In this document: positions 1-11,309 of the stretch, in pieces
Layout: each line of letters begins with the position of its first letter
Numbering within the stretch: the first letter of the stretch is position 1
NCBI GenBank assembly: GCA_027605045.1
Contig: JAQFWX010000045.1
Coordinates: 186,001-250,000, forward strand
From: Phallus indusiatus
Taxonomy: Eukaryota > Basidiomycota > Agaricomycetes > Phallales > Phallaceae
Direction: 5' to 3'
Length of the DNA: 64,000 nt
Position numbers and translations under genes: made by a program
Notes under the pieces: generated by a model
The model's database searches: none
Told to the model about the DNA's origin: nothing
What the model saw: the letters and a program-made list of their open reading frames with translations, nothing else

Positions 1-342
1 AGGCAGAAAAACGGCTTGAAATGCGGGGTTTATCATGAGCAGAGGGCATCACATATACCATGTACGAAACAAAGTCGACGCTGTAGAGCGTAGACTGAGT
101 TCAAGCGCAGGCTGACCTGTAGAGCTCAGGTTATTAGTGTGACAGGGCCCACATGCATGCCGAGGCGGTGTCTTTCTTCTCTTGGCACTGCATTGGCACT
201 GCGAACTTCGAAACAAACACTCATTGTCAATGAAAATCGATCAATATGATCATAAATAAACTAACTATTACGAAAGTATTCGACAAGCTACACTACACAG
301 ACTTTTGTAGCTAACATAACTAAGAAAAAAAATGAAGTCCGT

Positions 343-1168
343 TTAGTTCTCAACCTTCTCTTTTACATCTCGAGGTGCCTCATTTTGCTCGTACTGAGGA
401 GGAGGGAGCAAGTGTTCTTCTTCTTCAAAAATGACAACATCAACAAGATCATCGTCATCTTCTTGAGATCTGCCTCTAACAGCCCTGGCAGTGATGATAG
501 CAAGAACCCAAACCATTCTGAGCAGAGCGCCGAGACCGCATCCTGCGCAAGGCGTACGTTAAGCTGTCTGAGCTAGCAATTGAAGAAAAAGTAACTTACC
601 GAGGACAAATGCCACGGCACGGCCTTCCCATGGCCCCAACATCATTAGGGCTATGGTCAGACGGTCAACAAACGCCTGTGAACGATGCTTGACATGATAT
701 TTGAAGCCATGGTGGGGGTGATGATGGTCATGGTGGGAAGGCTGTTGGTATGGCACCATATTCACAGTAGTGGCTTGATGCACTACGCTACCATTTCTAT
801 ACATATTAGGATCGAAAGGAGCTAATCCAACCGTAATTCTAAGCCAGTTGGTGACTCGCATTGCCTTGTTTCTAAGGCAGCCCATTCTCTTAGGCTGCTG
901 TTTGCTCATTTCAGCAGAGGCAGTCGATAGTGAGTTGTATACGGGAATATCTTGCATGTTCTTTGCAGCCGCCACTGGGTATCCAAGTCGGAAACGTTGA
1001 GGAACGGCCGGCTTGTCATTGCTAACGACGACGACATGAAGAGGTGACGCGCTAACTTGAGAGATGGCTACATCATGATAATTATATGAGTACACAGACG
1101 AGAAAATGGTCGTTTCAATACTTACCGAGACCAGCGCTCAAAATAAGAGAAATAAAGGAGAGTTTCAT
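343..1168 (-). CDS. Putative secreted/membrane orphan protein, about 236 aa
   Basis: Three exons (1126-1168, 600-1067, 343-542) join in frame across two introns with good gtaag donors. The start is the ATG at 1168, which opens a signal-peptide-like stretch MKLSFISLILSAGLG. The middle is basic and His-rich (HHDHHHPHH), followed by a hydrophobic segment around residues 150-195 (ALMMLGPWEGRAVAFVLG, then GLGALLRMVWVLAIIT after the last intron). The tail is acidic (EDDDD, EEEEH). This fits a secreted protein anchored by a C-terminal membrane helix. I recall similar hypothetical proteins in mushroom genomes but know no function. Alternative: a soluble secreted protein whose helix is amphipathic. 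Confidence 0.7.
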
Positions 1169-1405
1169 GGTGGTGGTTAATGCTTTGAAGGGTTCAAACG
1201 TGGTTCAGTATAAAAGGGAAACTGCGGTGAAGATGTGATACACAAGTGTGACCTGATAACTGGCATCGACGTCACATTCACGATTGGGCCAGTGGCTTAA
1301 GTTGTGCAGTGGTTAAGGGTATTGACATTGATGAATCGAATATATATTATATTTGAACAGAAAGAAAAAAAAACATGATTGATTAATATTATAACACAAG
1401 CCAAA

Positions 1406-4400
1406 TTACGATTTGTTTTTATGAAATTCTACAGTATGAGCTCCAGGCGTCGTAACCTCTTCCTCGGAATCCTCTTCGTGTCCCATAACGGTTTCAGCCT
1501 CCAGGGATGAATCGGGAATATTACCCTTTGATTGGCTATCGCGTTTAATTTCTTTGAAGTCGGAGTCATCAGGCCGCGCATTTTTCAAGGCTCTTTCCAA
1601 AGCTTTCTCCCCACGTTTGGTCAAACGTAACGACATGGCCGTTTTAGCGATTCGACATAAGTCTCATATTTAACGATTTCCGCAAGCAAGTACTGGGATT
1701 TTTTCTCCCAGTTTGTTTGCGCTTTCCCGAAATTCGCGGACCGAGACGCGTACTTGATGAATAATTAGCAACTGTTCCTTCTCGAAGAAGAATATGGTTT
1801 CCTGTTTGCTTACCAATGTCGTCATGGGTTTTCGCAATTCATTATGGGACTGAAGGTCGTTTTTGAGCAATTCAACCTGTTTTTGAAGTGCTTCAAGCTG
1901 AGTCTCTTCGTCATGCATGCTGGAGACAGATGGAGGCAACGGGGGCTTCCACTCGTGAATCATAATCCGATCGTAGGTCCTTCCAACAGTCGCAGCACCT
2001 TCCATGCTACGCTTCTTCCCTCCGCTTTTTCCGCTCCGTATACTAATTTTATCCGATAGAGATACTTCGTCATCTAGAATCGTGGACGTGTGACTTAGAG
2101 GATTCAGAACCCTGTTCCATCCATATTCCATGTTTGATACACCTCCAGATAAAGGTTCCTTGCTTTGACGGGCTGCCCAGTAGTTACATGTCGATACCCA
2201 TTCGTTGAGTAGGTCTTCTGTTCCAGCTTGGAAGAAATAGACACCTCCGTTGGCCAGCGTAAGAACAAAACAATGCGGACGTTGACGGTTGTAGCCCGGA
2301 GGTGGTAGGGCATGTGCCAATGAATGCGCCAGTGTCAGTTTACCAACCGATTGAGCATTCGCCTATCCAGATGTTACTATGCCAAACATGCAAAAATCAG
2401 AATCAAAAGATACTCACAAGCCAGTTACCACCTCCAACGTTTTGACCATCAGCAACACCGCGTTCTCCAAATATAAACATGTCTAGTTCTCCTTTCTGGA
2501 TAACAACGAACACGTCTTGCCAATTTTTGGATTTCGCTCGTTTACCGGCTGACTCCCAGTATTGTTTGCGGCATAACATGCCTTCTTTGGCCCACGGGGC
2601 TCCCAGCAATGCGAGCTCTTCCTCAGAGATACTTACGGTGGTGTCAGCGCTGCCATCACTAGTAAGGCTTCTGACGTCGTCTTCTTGTGTTTCGCGAATG
2701 ATTGTGTGTGAAAGGTTGGAAGCGAATCCGAGAGCGGGTGTGTAATAGGCACTGAGGGGAACAGCCTACAGAACCGTGTTAGATAAAGGATTATAATCAA
2801 TGAATACCAAACAGACTTACGTCCATAGATGTAGCGAAACTCGGAGACGGACTGATACGACCATCCCGTGAGTCTCTAAAGTCGATACTACTGTTACTGC
2901 TGTAGGGACTGGCTCCTGTCTGCAGTAGCGTTTGTAATCCACGGATGCTTCCACGTTTCAACATTGCCATTCGATCCTGTCCACGTTGACTATTACGATG
3001 ACGAAGGAGTGTATTATATGGAGTGTTGGGTGCCAATGTTGAGGACTGATTAGTGGGTACCTGAAATCCGGCAGGTTGACGAATTTCTTGAGACTTTACG
3101 GCCGTATATATATCCTGAAAGCAAAAGGGTTCAATAGGTTTGTGATAATAATTTTTTTGAACGACATACGCGAAGCATATTCTCCATCTCAATGTCCCAG
3201 CCGCGTCCATATTGTATCGATGATACACTGGTACTGCTTTGATTACCGGCAGCACGAATTCGCGGCTCATTAACTGCAGCTATAGGTCCCGGAGGTGGTG
3301 TTTGTACAGAGACAGAACTTGCATTCTGGGAAGATATCTCTATAGGTGAAGCAACCTGCGAAGGCGGAAGGTTTTCTTTCGAAATGCTAGTCCAGCTGTG
3401 CACGCTGCTGCTGCGCTTAGGCGACTTCAAAGTCGACGTGCCAATGTCGCTTCCATCTGAACGAGCATGCATGCTGCTCGCATCATCATATGTGAGATCA
3501 GGAGTACTCGCACGAGCTGAGTTGGATCGCTGCTTGGTTTGTGCCTGGACAGCTTGTAGAGTGTTTCGCACGAACTGGTTTCGTGACATGTGAGTTGAGA
3601 GATCGGCAATGTGGAGGTCGGTATTTAAGAGTAGAATAGAGTACGCAACAGCGTGGACGACACCTAAACAATAAATAAACATTACGTTCAATATACCCAG
3701 AGATGCGTCAAGATAGAATGATCATACTTGGGCTTCCGTATATACTGGTGGGATTGCACTCCCAATAGCGCCGGCTAAATTCAGAGAGAATGCGGTCTAT
3801 TTGCTGCGTCTCTCCTTTAAGATATAACTGGGCACAAAATCGCCTAAAAATGCCAACTACCTTTAGGGTTATTCGTGAGAAGAAGGGCAAGGTCATCCCA
3901 CCTGAACGCATTATCTAATCTCAATCCTGAAAAGTCATAGAATTCTATGTAATGATGCAAAGTGACGGCATTCAAACGACCACTAATCAACATAAATAAG
4001 AAACCGGAATCAAGAGCATAACCAAAAGGGCACACGTACGCTCCGCCTAACCATTCCGCAATCTTCTCTTTAGGTAAGAAGGTTTCGTCGTTCTTCCAAC
4101 ATCGGGAAGCTAGTTCTCGACCCTTGGCCTCTAATCCTTCTTCATCTAAACTTGTGCCTCTACTCAGAGGAGAGGCCGATGCGATAGATTTACTGGGCGA
4201 TCCTTCGTTGATAAGATCCACCTGGGACATTGAAGGACTGAATGGAAACGATATTGAGGCGTGCGAGTGCACTAGGCGTACAGTCCGATTGCCTTCAACA
4301 CTAAGACTTCGCGGTTGAGAAGATCGTCGCTGCAAATCTGTTCCATCTCCTGCGAAGACAGGATCCAACGAGGAAGAACCGACCGGCGATTGGACCGATG

Positions 4401-6472
4401 TACGTCGATTGGGAGTACTACCACTCACAATGACTGAAGGTTGATTTCCAAAGGATTCGAGAAAGTAGGTGGCGCAGAGTTGAGTGACCTAGGTGAGGTA
4501 GACCCGGGCAATCCTAGCATAGGTGATGACGCAGCACGCTGCGAGGCGTACAATGCCGAAGCAGAAACAGGCGGAACTGTAGGACGTGGAACATTTCGAC
4601 GAATAGTGGTGTTCCGAAGAGGAGAATCAGGTACGCTGAGAGACGAGCGATTTGAAGGAGAGGCTGGTGAACGCTTCATTGTGGACGATTCAGTGGCGTC
4701 GACGTCAGTCTTTAGGCTGTCCAAGGCCGTGTCAATTCCCAGTGCTCCTGGCCGTCCTGATGTTTCAGATAGCCTGGGGCGGATGGTTCCAGCACTTCCT
4801 TCGGAACGAGGGCTTGGAATTTGATCGGTAGTATTTGATCTTGAGCGATTATTAAATTGCCGTTCTGGTGAAGAAGGGTCTGTAATTTCAAGAGGCGTGC
4901 TTGATATAGGATCAAGTTGGGATAACTCGCCCTTAAACAACCTCATGATGCCATTTGTATCCCATTCAGTTGAGACGGATGGCATTTTATGCGGCTCCAA
5001 CGATGGACGCGACGTTATTGATGACGTCTCCGCTGTTTTAAATGAAGATTGAGAGGCTATCGTTTCAGAAGACGTCTTCTGCCATTCAAGATCTCCAACA
5101 CTAGCACTACGACGTCGGGCGCTAGATACTGACCCTTGGGCGCGGGTATGTGATTTGATTGTAGTATCTACAACTGGTGGTTTGGAAGAATCATCTGAAA
5201 ATAGAAAATCCTGTTCCGCCATTTCATCATCCGCGAGTGTGGGTTCAGTGCTTCGCGGCTGCTTGGGCAAGGGTTTGGAAAAATCAAGGGAAGGAGATGG
5301 CGATGTAAAAACATCAATAGGTGATGATCCTGACTGAGCATTGGCTTGAAATCGTTCAGGCAACTGTGGGACTGGCGGGGGATTTTGGGTTTGAGAAGCA
5401 TAACGGGCGAAGAGTGGCGGTGCTACGTATCCGACCGAGGGAGAGGGCGTAACTTTTTGCTGTCAAAATGCAACGTTTAAAAAAGGAGATGAGAAAGAAA
5501 CAAGGTAGATACAAAACATACAGATTTATTATTATCTTGTCCAAGCATTTTACCAATAAAGTTCGTTGCACGAATGCGCATTGATCTACCAGACTAATGG
5601 CCATTTTAATTTGGGAAAAAACACGGTATTTAGATACGTTGAACACGCACCTTGCTTCCGCTCCTTGACCGAGAATTTGTTAGACCCCAGTCTGCGCCTG
5701 CATTGTTTACTTCAGAAGATTTATTTGGTTCCTTCCCAACCGGTGTCCTCGGAGACGTGAAGGAGGTAGCTGAGACCATGGAAAAAGACGATGTCGACGA
5801 ACTGCCACGTAACCTCGGTTTCATAGTAGCGTTACTTTGACTGGGTGACAAAAATGACGAGGAATATTGGTCCTGAGGAACGGGCAGATTATTACTGTTA
5901 CTACCCACAGTTTTCAAACCGATGTTGATATGGCCATTCTTCCTCAGGTCTGGTGTGCTAGCGGCCGCTGCTTGTGCTTTGAAAAAAGTACCACCGTTTC
6001 GACCTTGGCTTTCGCTATACTGTGATTGGGATTTGGAGTGAGCCTCGGGAGTTGGAGGTACCACAACTAGGTTAGTGGCCATGGGTCTTGATGGCGTGGG
6101 TGTCGGGGTAACGTCGTCGCTAGTAGACGAGCTCCCACCTGGGCTGGGCGCGAATGAAATCTTTAAAGTATCGGCTAAGGTACCTTGACCAGGTCTATTT
6201 AAAATTCTTTGGTCGGCGTTGGTAGTCCGGTCGGGGGTTGTAGCCCCCAGAGTTGTAACATCTATTCCCTCTCGTAAACGGACCGTGTCACCACCCTGCA
6301 AGGCGGCCTCGAAGTCCAGATCTGCTCGGGACAAGCGTGGCGAAGGTGACCTAGTTCCAGAGATATTCACAGTTAATTTAGACGAATCCAGTGACGCAAC
6401 AGGCTGCAAGCAGCGTGAGTGAGCTGCTGATGGTGTTGCTGGTTGGCGCGACGAGCGGAAAAGACCGGCCAT
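1406..6472 (-). CDS. Sec7-PH ARF guanine nucleotide exchange factor
   Basis: A multi-exon protein of about 1,500 residues. The long N-terminus is Ser/Pro-rich and probably disordered. It is followed by a Sec7 domain: LHHYIEFYDFSGLRLDNAFR, the glutamic-finger loop KGETQQIDRILSEFSRRY, then AYSILLLNTDLH after an intron. A PH domain lies at about 2150-2610 (WQDVFVVIQKGELDMFIF, HCFVLTLANGGVYFFQA), then a coiled coil and a C-terminal NWEKKSQYLL helix. Sec7-PH proteins load GTP on ARF GTPases at Golgi, endosome or plasma membrane; the catalytic Glu is present. The start at 6472 follows an intron that seems to separate a 5' UTR exon. Two frame breaks, near 4450 and 1643, each need one extra base; otherwise the reading is continuous. 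I cannot tell a Golgi-type from an ARF6-type GEF. Confidence 0.85.
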
Positions 6473-7344
6473 TTCCCAGAGTAATGAGCTCTCTGCAATT
6501 AACTCGGAAAAAAACCAAAATAAAAAAAAAACTTCCTGTAACAATAGATACAATTTAAAGGTCGACCTTCCAGAGCGTCGTAGACTTACCCGACGGCGGG
6601 AGGCTTGTGCTGAGGCTGAGCGCAAGTCAGTTGTACACAGGGACACACACCAGTGGTTCTTCTCCCAACATATCTTCCTCTCCCATTCAAAACAATGATC
6701 TGGCTTAATCATTTCGGATATCGTTTTTATTTCACACCTTGAACACACGGAAATCGCTTCTTCGTGACAATGCAAGCTTATAAGGCCGAAGCTGAAGCCT
6801 TTCATTCTTTTGAGCCAGACGAAGACTATCCATCACGCGCATTACGATTTCCCGCTGGGAAACGAATTTTCAATTTCATTTTACATCTCCAGCTGAAATC
6901 AATATTCTGGGGCTGAACAAATCAAATCACAGGGGCAGACCACGTTGCAGCATAATTATGATGCTCGTCAGAACGCACCCAAGTGACGGTGATCTGCATT
7001 TTCGTGGCTAAGTTTGTTGACGTAAACGCTCGTTTGGTAACCCTACAACCACGACGTGGAAATGCGGTGTTGTTGTTAAGCGGAACATGGAGAGAGATGG
7101 CATGCACAACGGGATCTGAAAAACTGCACAAAATAACCTGGAATAACTATTTTCTCGTTGCTGGCAACTTTCGAGACGGAATCGCGTGTCTTTCGGCTAC
7201 ACTTTTGTACGTTTTTAGGTTATATCGCCGAACGAAAGTGGCGATTTGGCACAGATTAAATGAAGTACCATCAGTGCTAATGGCATTAAAGATTATCAAT
7301 CGATTGTCGACAGACATAGAAGGTCAATCTCTTCGTCAAAATCG
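6473..7344. other. Intergenic: upstream of ARF-GEF, no gene seen
   Basis: A plus-strand open frame at 6983-7387 has no recognisable domain, intron logic or promoter. The stretch probably holds the 5' UTR exon and promoter of the ARF-GEF (a minus-strand splice donor lies near 6590) and the left flank of the tandem duplication. Confidence 0.4.
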
Positions 7345-7666
7345 ACTCGCCGGCCCTAGAAAGGAGGTGTACTCGTGTGTTATCTGAGAATCACAGTCAA
7401 TTCTTCCAGTTTCGACACCTTGTGTCAACCTGGCTAACAAACAACGAGCTCAGTCTTCCGGGAGTACCAGCTCCCGTGAATCGAGCTCAACTTGTTTCAA
7501 TCCGAGCCCGCACACGTGTTATTGGTAGATGTGCTCAGTTTGGCAGGCAATGGAGCTTCAAACTTTTGGGCTACAGGTCATCAGCCATTAAGTATCGCTG
7601 GCAAAGCTTTCGTTCACGTCATGGCTCTCTCTCAGAGCTGTTTAGCCCCATAGATCACAGTTAACC

Positions 7667-7674
7667 TATAAAAA
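7667..7674 (+). promoter_or_regulatory. TATA box of unit A helical-bundle gene
   Basis: TATAAAAA sits 65 bases before the start codon remnant at 7732. The equivalent box in unit B is at 9658, 62 bases before its ATG. The match in both position and context supports a real core promoter. Confidence 0.6.
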
Positions 7675-7731
7675 GGCAGATCCTCCACGACACTTGTTTA
7701 TTGTCCCTCATCGTCTTTTTTCATAGTTCAA

Positions 7732-8753
7732 ATGTTCCAACCAACTTGACTAAACAGGCTTCTCGTCCTTCCGCTTCGGCGACCTCTTCAAAGCATCAAT
7801 CATTTCACGATGCGTTGCAGGGTTTCCTTCACAAACATAAAACTGACCTTTCAACTGTCGCATCAATTGTTCAACATTTTCAAGACATTATAACAGCTTC
7901 GCCTTTTTCGTTCCTCGCACCGATCCTTGTAATTCTGAATCAACTCCTTTCAACCATCACAGTGAGAATGATTTTTCATACCATTATTAACCATTGCTGA
8001 ATCTAGTCTTTATTAGAATGCTTTCGAAAACCACGATGACGGTCGCGTTTTGGCCTCCCAGGTCTCTGAGTGCATCAATATGGTCGAAAAATACTATAAT
8101 TGCTCTGATGATCATTCTCTGAGGGCCCTGCAAGACGAGGATATTACAAAGTGCATTGAGTGCGTGCAGATAGTTCTTTGGATGTTTATTATCTTCTGAC
8201 TTGGCATTTAGTTCTCTGAAACAGGCTCACGAAGAAGCGGCTAAAGTGGCCGGCAGAAGATCTTTTTCAGCTTTTTTCCATGCATCCGAAAATAAAGCCA
8301 AACTTGAAAAAACTTCGAAGGAGATTGATAGATTAAAAATCGAATTCATAGTACGTGAGAGATAAGTCCGCATGTTTAATTTGGATAACCAGTTTCGCAC
8401 AGTTGAAAATGGTCCTTGCCATAACCCAAAAATTAAACGGAATGCATGCAGATCCCCTCAAAGATGAGACTTGTTCCAGTTCAAAATCAAGTTCGTCAAC
8501 TCCTCCTGTCGCTTCCACCGCACAGCATCCTTGCATGTTAACCCACAAAAGATCGACCAACCCTGTAGCCCGAATGGTTAACCCGCCGGTATGTGGCGTT
8601 GCCGGACGGCCCAATGTGAAGACATCCGATCAAACTCAACCTCAGGCTCGTTTGTCTATGCCAGTTCCCCAAGTCAGTAACCCAATACATAAAGGTATCA
8701 GAATGCCCGAGCCAGAGTTTCATCATCATCCCTCATCGCGATATTATTATTAA
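7732..8753 (+). pseudogene. Helical-bundle protein, copy A (frame broken after start codon)
   Basis: Exons 7732-7961, 8017-8159, 8212-8350 and 8403-8753 match the paralogue at 9720-10776. Relative to that copy one C is missing right after the ATG (TTCC against TTCCC), so translation from this ATG stops after five codons. The rest of the frame is open in every exon and all splice sites are kept, which argues for a very recent lesion or a sequence error. No other ATG exists in the first-exon frame. The C-terminus has one copy of the motif IRMPEPEFHH, against three copies in the paralogue, and ends in SSRYYY. The exon-4 linker is longer and diverged. If the missing base is an assembly error this is a functional gene. 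Confidence 0.7.
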
Positions 8754-9038
8754 TGGGACGCTTATTATGAACGCCGTGCTCTACTAATTCCCGGGTAGTT
8801 GATCTCACCCCTGATTTACATTTGTTACCTCGTATTACTCATTTGCGCCATAGTCTTCGGCTGATTTTTAGCAATATACTTACTACCTACCACGCTGTTA
8901 TTCTAGGCGACATAGTCGCAAGTTTAATGCATTTTAATAATCGTCAAAATTGCTATTAGAAAAACGCGGAAGTCTGCACCCTCTATTATCTCAAAATATA
9001 CTTAGTCTATTTGCAATGACATGCCATGAGAGGGGGTG

Positions 9039-9332
9039 TTAACAATTACAGTTCAATGTGCCACAAGTGTCTTGAGGGGGGATTTCATCCAATGTCGTCC
9101 AGGTTAGCCCCGGATTGCACCAATGTAGCTGGCGGGGAAATGTCAAGATGTTGAGTAAAAACGATGAGTGGTTGGATATTCGTTGATTGAACGGGAGTCG
9201 TCTCTTCAGAGAACTGATCGTCCTCTGATTAGCTTCAACTTCCAATCCGTTATAGAAATCTTGATTAGATCGTTGTTCAATTTTGTCCAGCTGCTCAGAG
9301 ATTTGATCCAGTTTGACAATTTCTTCTGAGTT
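9039..9332 (-). pseudogene. Truncated 3' fragment of MLKL-like gene (unit A)
   Basis: This is a copy of the last exon of the minus-strand gene at 11310-12395. It shares the coiled coil LDQISEQLDKIEQRSNQDFYNGLE, here cited in part, then goes out of frame through a small insertion near 9205 and further indels. It stops at the duplication junction near 9332, so upstream exons were never copied. It has no start or promoter and cannot encode the protein. Confidence 0.75.
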
Positions 9333-9657
9333 ACCCGCCGGCCTTAAAAAGGAAGCGTCCTCGTGTGCTATCGGAGCTGCATTTTGTGAGAACCACAAAA
9401 TAGAATTTTTACTTGAGACACCTTGTGTCAAGCTAGCCAGCAAACACAACGATCTACTCGAACTCAGTCTTCCGGGAATATCAACTCCCGTGAATCAAGC
9501 CACGCTTGTTTCAATCTGAACCCGCATACACATGATTGGTGGATATGTTCAGTTTGGCACGTATTCGAGCCTCATACCGTGGCTACAGGCCGTGGTCATA
9601 AAGTGTCGCTGGCAACGAAACTTTCATTTACATTATGGCCATGGATCACAGCTACCC

Positions 9658-9667
9658 TATAAAAAAA
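9658..9667 (+). promoter_or_regulatory. TATA box of unit B helical-bundle gene
   Basis: TATAAAAAAA lies 62 bases upstream of the ATG at 9720, in the same place as in unit A. Confidence 0.6.
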
Positions 9668-9719
9668 GGAGATCTTTCTCAACAGTCGCTCATTGTCCCA
9701 CACAGTTTTCATAGTCCAA

Positions 9720-10776
9720 ATGTTCCCAACCGACTCGACTAAAAAGGCCTCCCGTCCCTCCGCTTCGGCGGCCTCTTCAAAGCATCACTCATTTCATAAT
9801 GTATTCCATAGGTTGCTTCACAAACATAAAACTAACCTTTCAACTGTCGCATCAATTGTTCAACATTCTCAAGAAATTATAACAGCTTCGCCTTTTTCGT
9901 TCCTCGCACCGATCCTTGTAATTCTGAATCAACTCCTTTCAGCCATCAAAGTGAGAATGATTTTTCATATCATTATTAACCATTGCTGAATCTAGTCTTT
10001 ATTAGAATGCTTTCGAAAACCATGATGACGGTCGCGTTTTGGCCTCCCAGGTCTCTGAGTGCATCAATATGGTCGAAAAATACTATAATTGCACTGACGA
10101 CCATTCTCTGAGAACACTGCAAGATGAAGATATTACAAAATATATTGAGTACGTGTAGATAGCTCTTTGGATGTTTATTATCTTCTGAATTGGCATTTAG
10201 TTCTCTGAAACAGGCTCAAGAAGAAGCGGCTAAGGTGGCAGGCAGAAAACCTATTCCAGCTTTATTACATGCGTTCGAAAATAAAGCCAAACTTGAAAAA
10301 ACTTCGAAGGATGTTGATAAATCAACTATCGACTTCATAGTACGTGAGAGATAATTCCGTATTTAATTGAAATAACCAGTTTCGCGTAGTTAAAGAGGGT
10401 TCTTGCCATAGGCAAAAAATTAGACGAGATGCATGCACACACCTTCAAAGATGAGACTCGTTCCAGCTCAGAACCCAATCCGTCTACTCCTCCTATGATT
10501 CAGCATTCTCGTCCGTCTGGCGTTGCCGGACAATCTCATATTAGGACACCCGATCAAAATAGACCTCCTTTGTCTATGCCAGTACCCCAAGTTGACAACC
10601 GAATGCATGGAGGTATCAGAATGCCCGAGCCGGAACTTCATCATCCTTCACCAGAGCATTATAAAGATATTCGAATGCCCGAGCCGGAACTTCATCATCC
10701 CTCATCAGAGCATTATGAAGATATTCGAATGCCCGAGCCGGAGTTTCATCATCCCTCATCGCGACGTCGCCTTTGA
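9720..10776 (+). CDS. Helical-bundle protein with C-terminal 18-aa repeats, copy B
   Basis: Four exons (9720-9950, 10006-10148, 10201-10339, 10390-10776) join in frame to about 299 aa. After a short Ser/Ala-rich start, residues about 25-180 are predicted to be all-helical: FLAPILVILNQLLSAI, then VLASQVSECINMVEKYY, then a basic amphipathic AQEEAAKVAGRK segment. A Pro/Ser linker follows, then three tandem 18-residue repeats of type IRMPEPELHHPSSEHYED. The organisation resembles the N-terminal helical domain of fungal MLKL/HeLo-type proteins, but I cannot assign a family by eye. The bundle-linker-short-repeat layout recalls fungal cell-death effectors whose C-terminal repeats take up an amyloid fold; that is inference. 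It converges tail-to-tail on the MLKL-like gene at 11310-12395. Confidence 0.65.
10615..10764 (+). repeat. 54-bp coding tandem repeat (2.8 copies)
   Basis: Copies begin at 10615, 10669 and 10723, the third partial. Period is 54 bp (18 codons) and copies 1 and 2 are nearly identical. The encoded core is IRMPEPE(L/F)HHPS. Unit A has a single copy, so copy number changed since the duplication. Confidence 0.9.
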
Positions 10777-11309
10777 CGGGAGATCTGTTGTAAGAGTCGG
10801 TACCCGTGTGCAGCGGACGTAGCGTCATTCGTTTGCCTTCCTTGGTGTATTTTGAATTTTTTGGGCGCATTCCTGTGTTCCTTCATGATCCCCCTTCCTT
10901 TATTCTACACTTTATTTTATAAATGATTCGTGTAGATACAATGTTTTCTCTCGATCTATTCAATATCTGTTTTTTACCCTATATCTTCTTCGCGCGACGA
11001 TCGTGCAGGTTTACACTATTATGAACGATGTACTCCAATTTCTGGATAGTTGACCTCACCCTATTGACATTTGTTGCCTCGTATCACTCACTTGCGCCAT
11101 AGTCTTCGGCTGATTTTTAGCAATATACTCTACCACTGCACTCTGTTGTTCTAGGTGACATAGTCGCAGATTTAATGCATTTTAATAATCGTCCAAATTG
11201 CTATGTATTAGAAAACGCGGAAGTTTAACATCCTGTATTATCTCAAAATACATCTAATCTATTTGCATTGACATGTCATGACATGAGAGGGGGTGCTAAT
11301 AATTACAGC
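10777..11309. other. Intergenic between convergent genes
   Basis: Shared 3' flank of the helical-bundle gene and the MLKL-like gene. It matches 8754-9038 of unit A, with extra sequence here. No gene seen. Confidence 0.6.

Larger units (their letters stand above)
7345..9332. repeat. Tandem duplication, unit A
   Basis: This block is repeated by the next one (9333-11549). Promoter, four exons, introns and 3' flank align in the same order. Intron 1 is almost identical between copies, so the duplication is recent. The unit starts near the GCCGGCC-containing motif at about 7350 (repeated at about 9339) and ends inside the truncated minus-strand gene fragment. Unit A carries the damaged gene copies. 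Confidence 0.85.

Noticed and set aside
1636..1650. Programmed ribosomal frameshift in the ARF-GEF
   Set aside because: The local bases do not form a canonical slippery heptamer and the same kind of break recurs in unrelated genes.
4330..4440. Intron with gtgagt donor explaining the ARF-GEF break near 4450
   Set aside because: The only good acceptor (about 4352) leaves the wrong phase for the downstream exon.
6983..7387. Plus-strand gene of 134 codons upstream of unit A
   Set aside because: No recognisable features; overlaps the duplication edge and the ARF-GEF promoter side.
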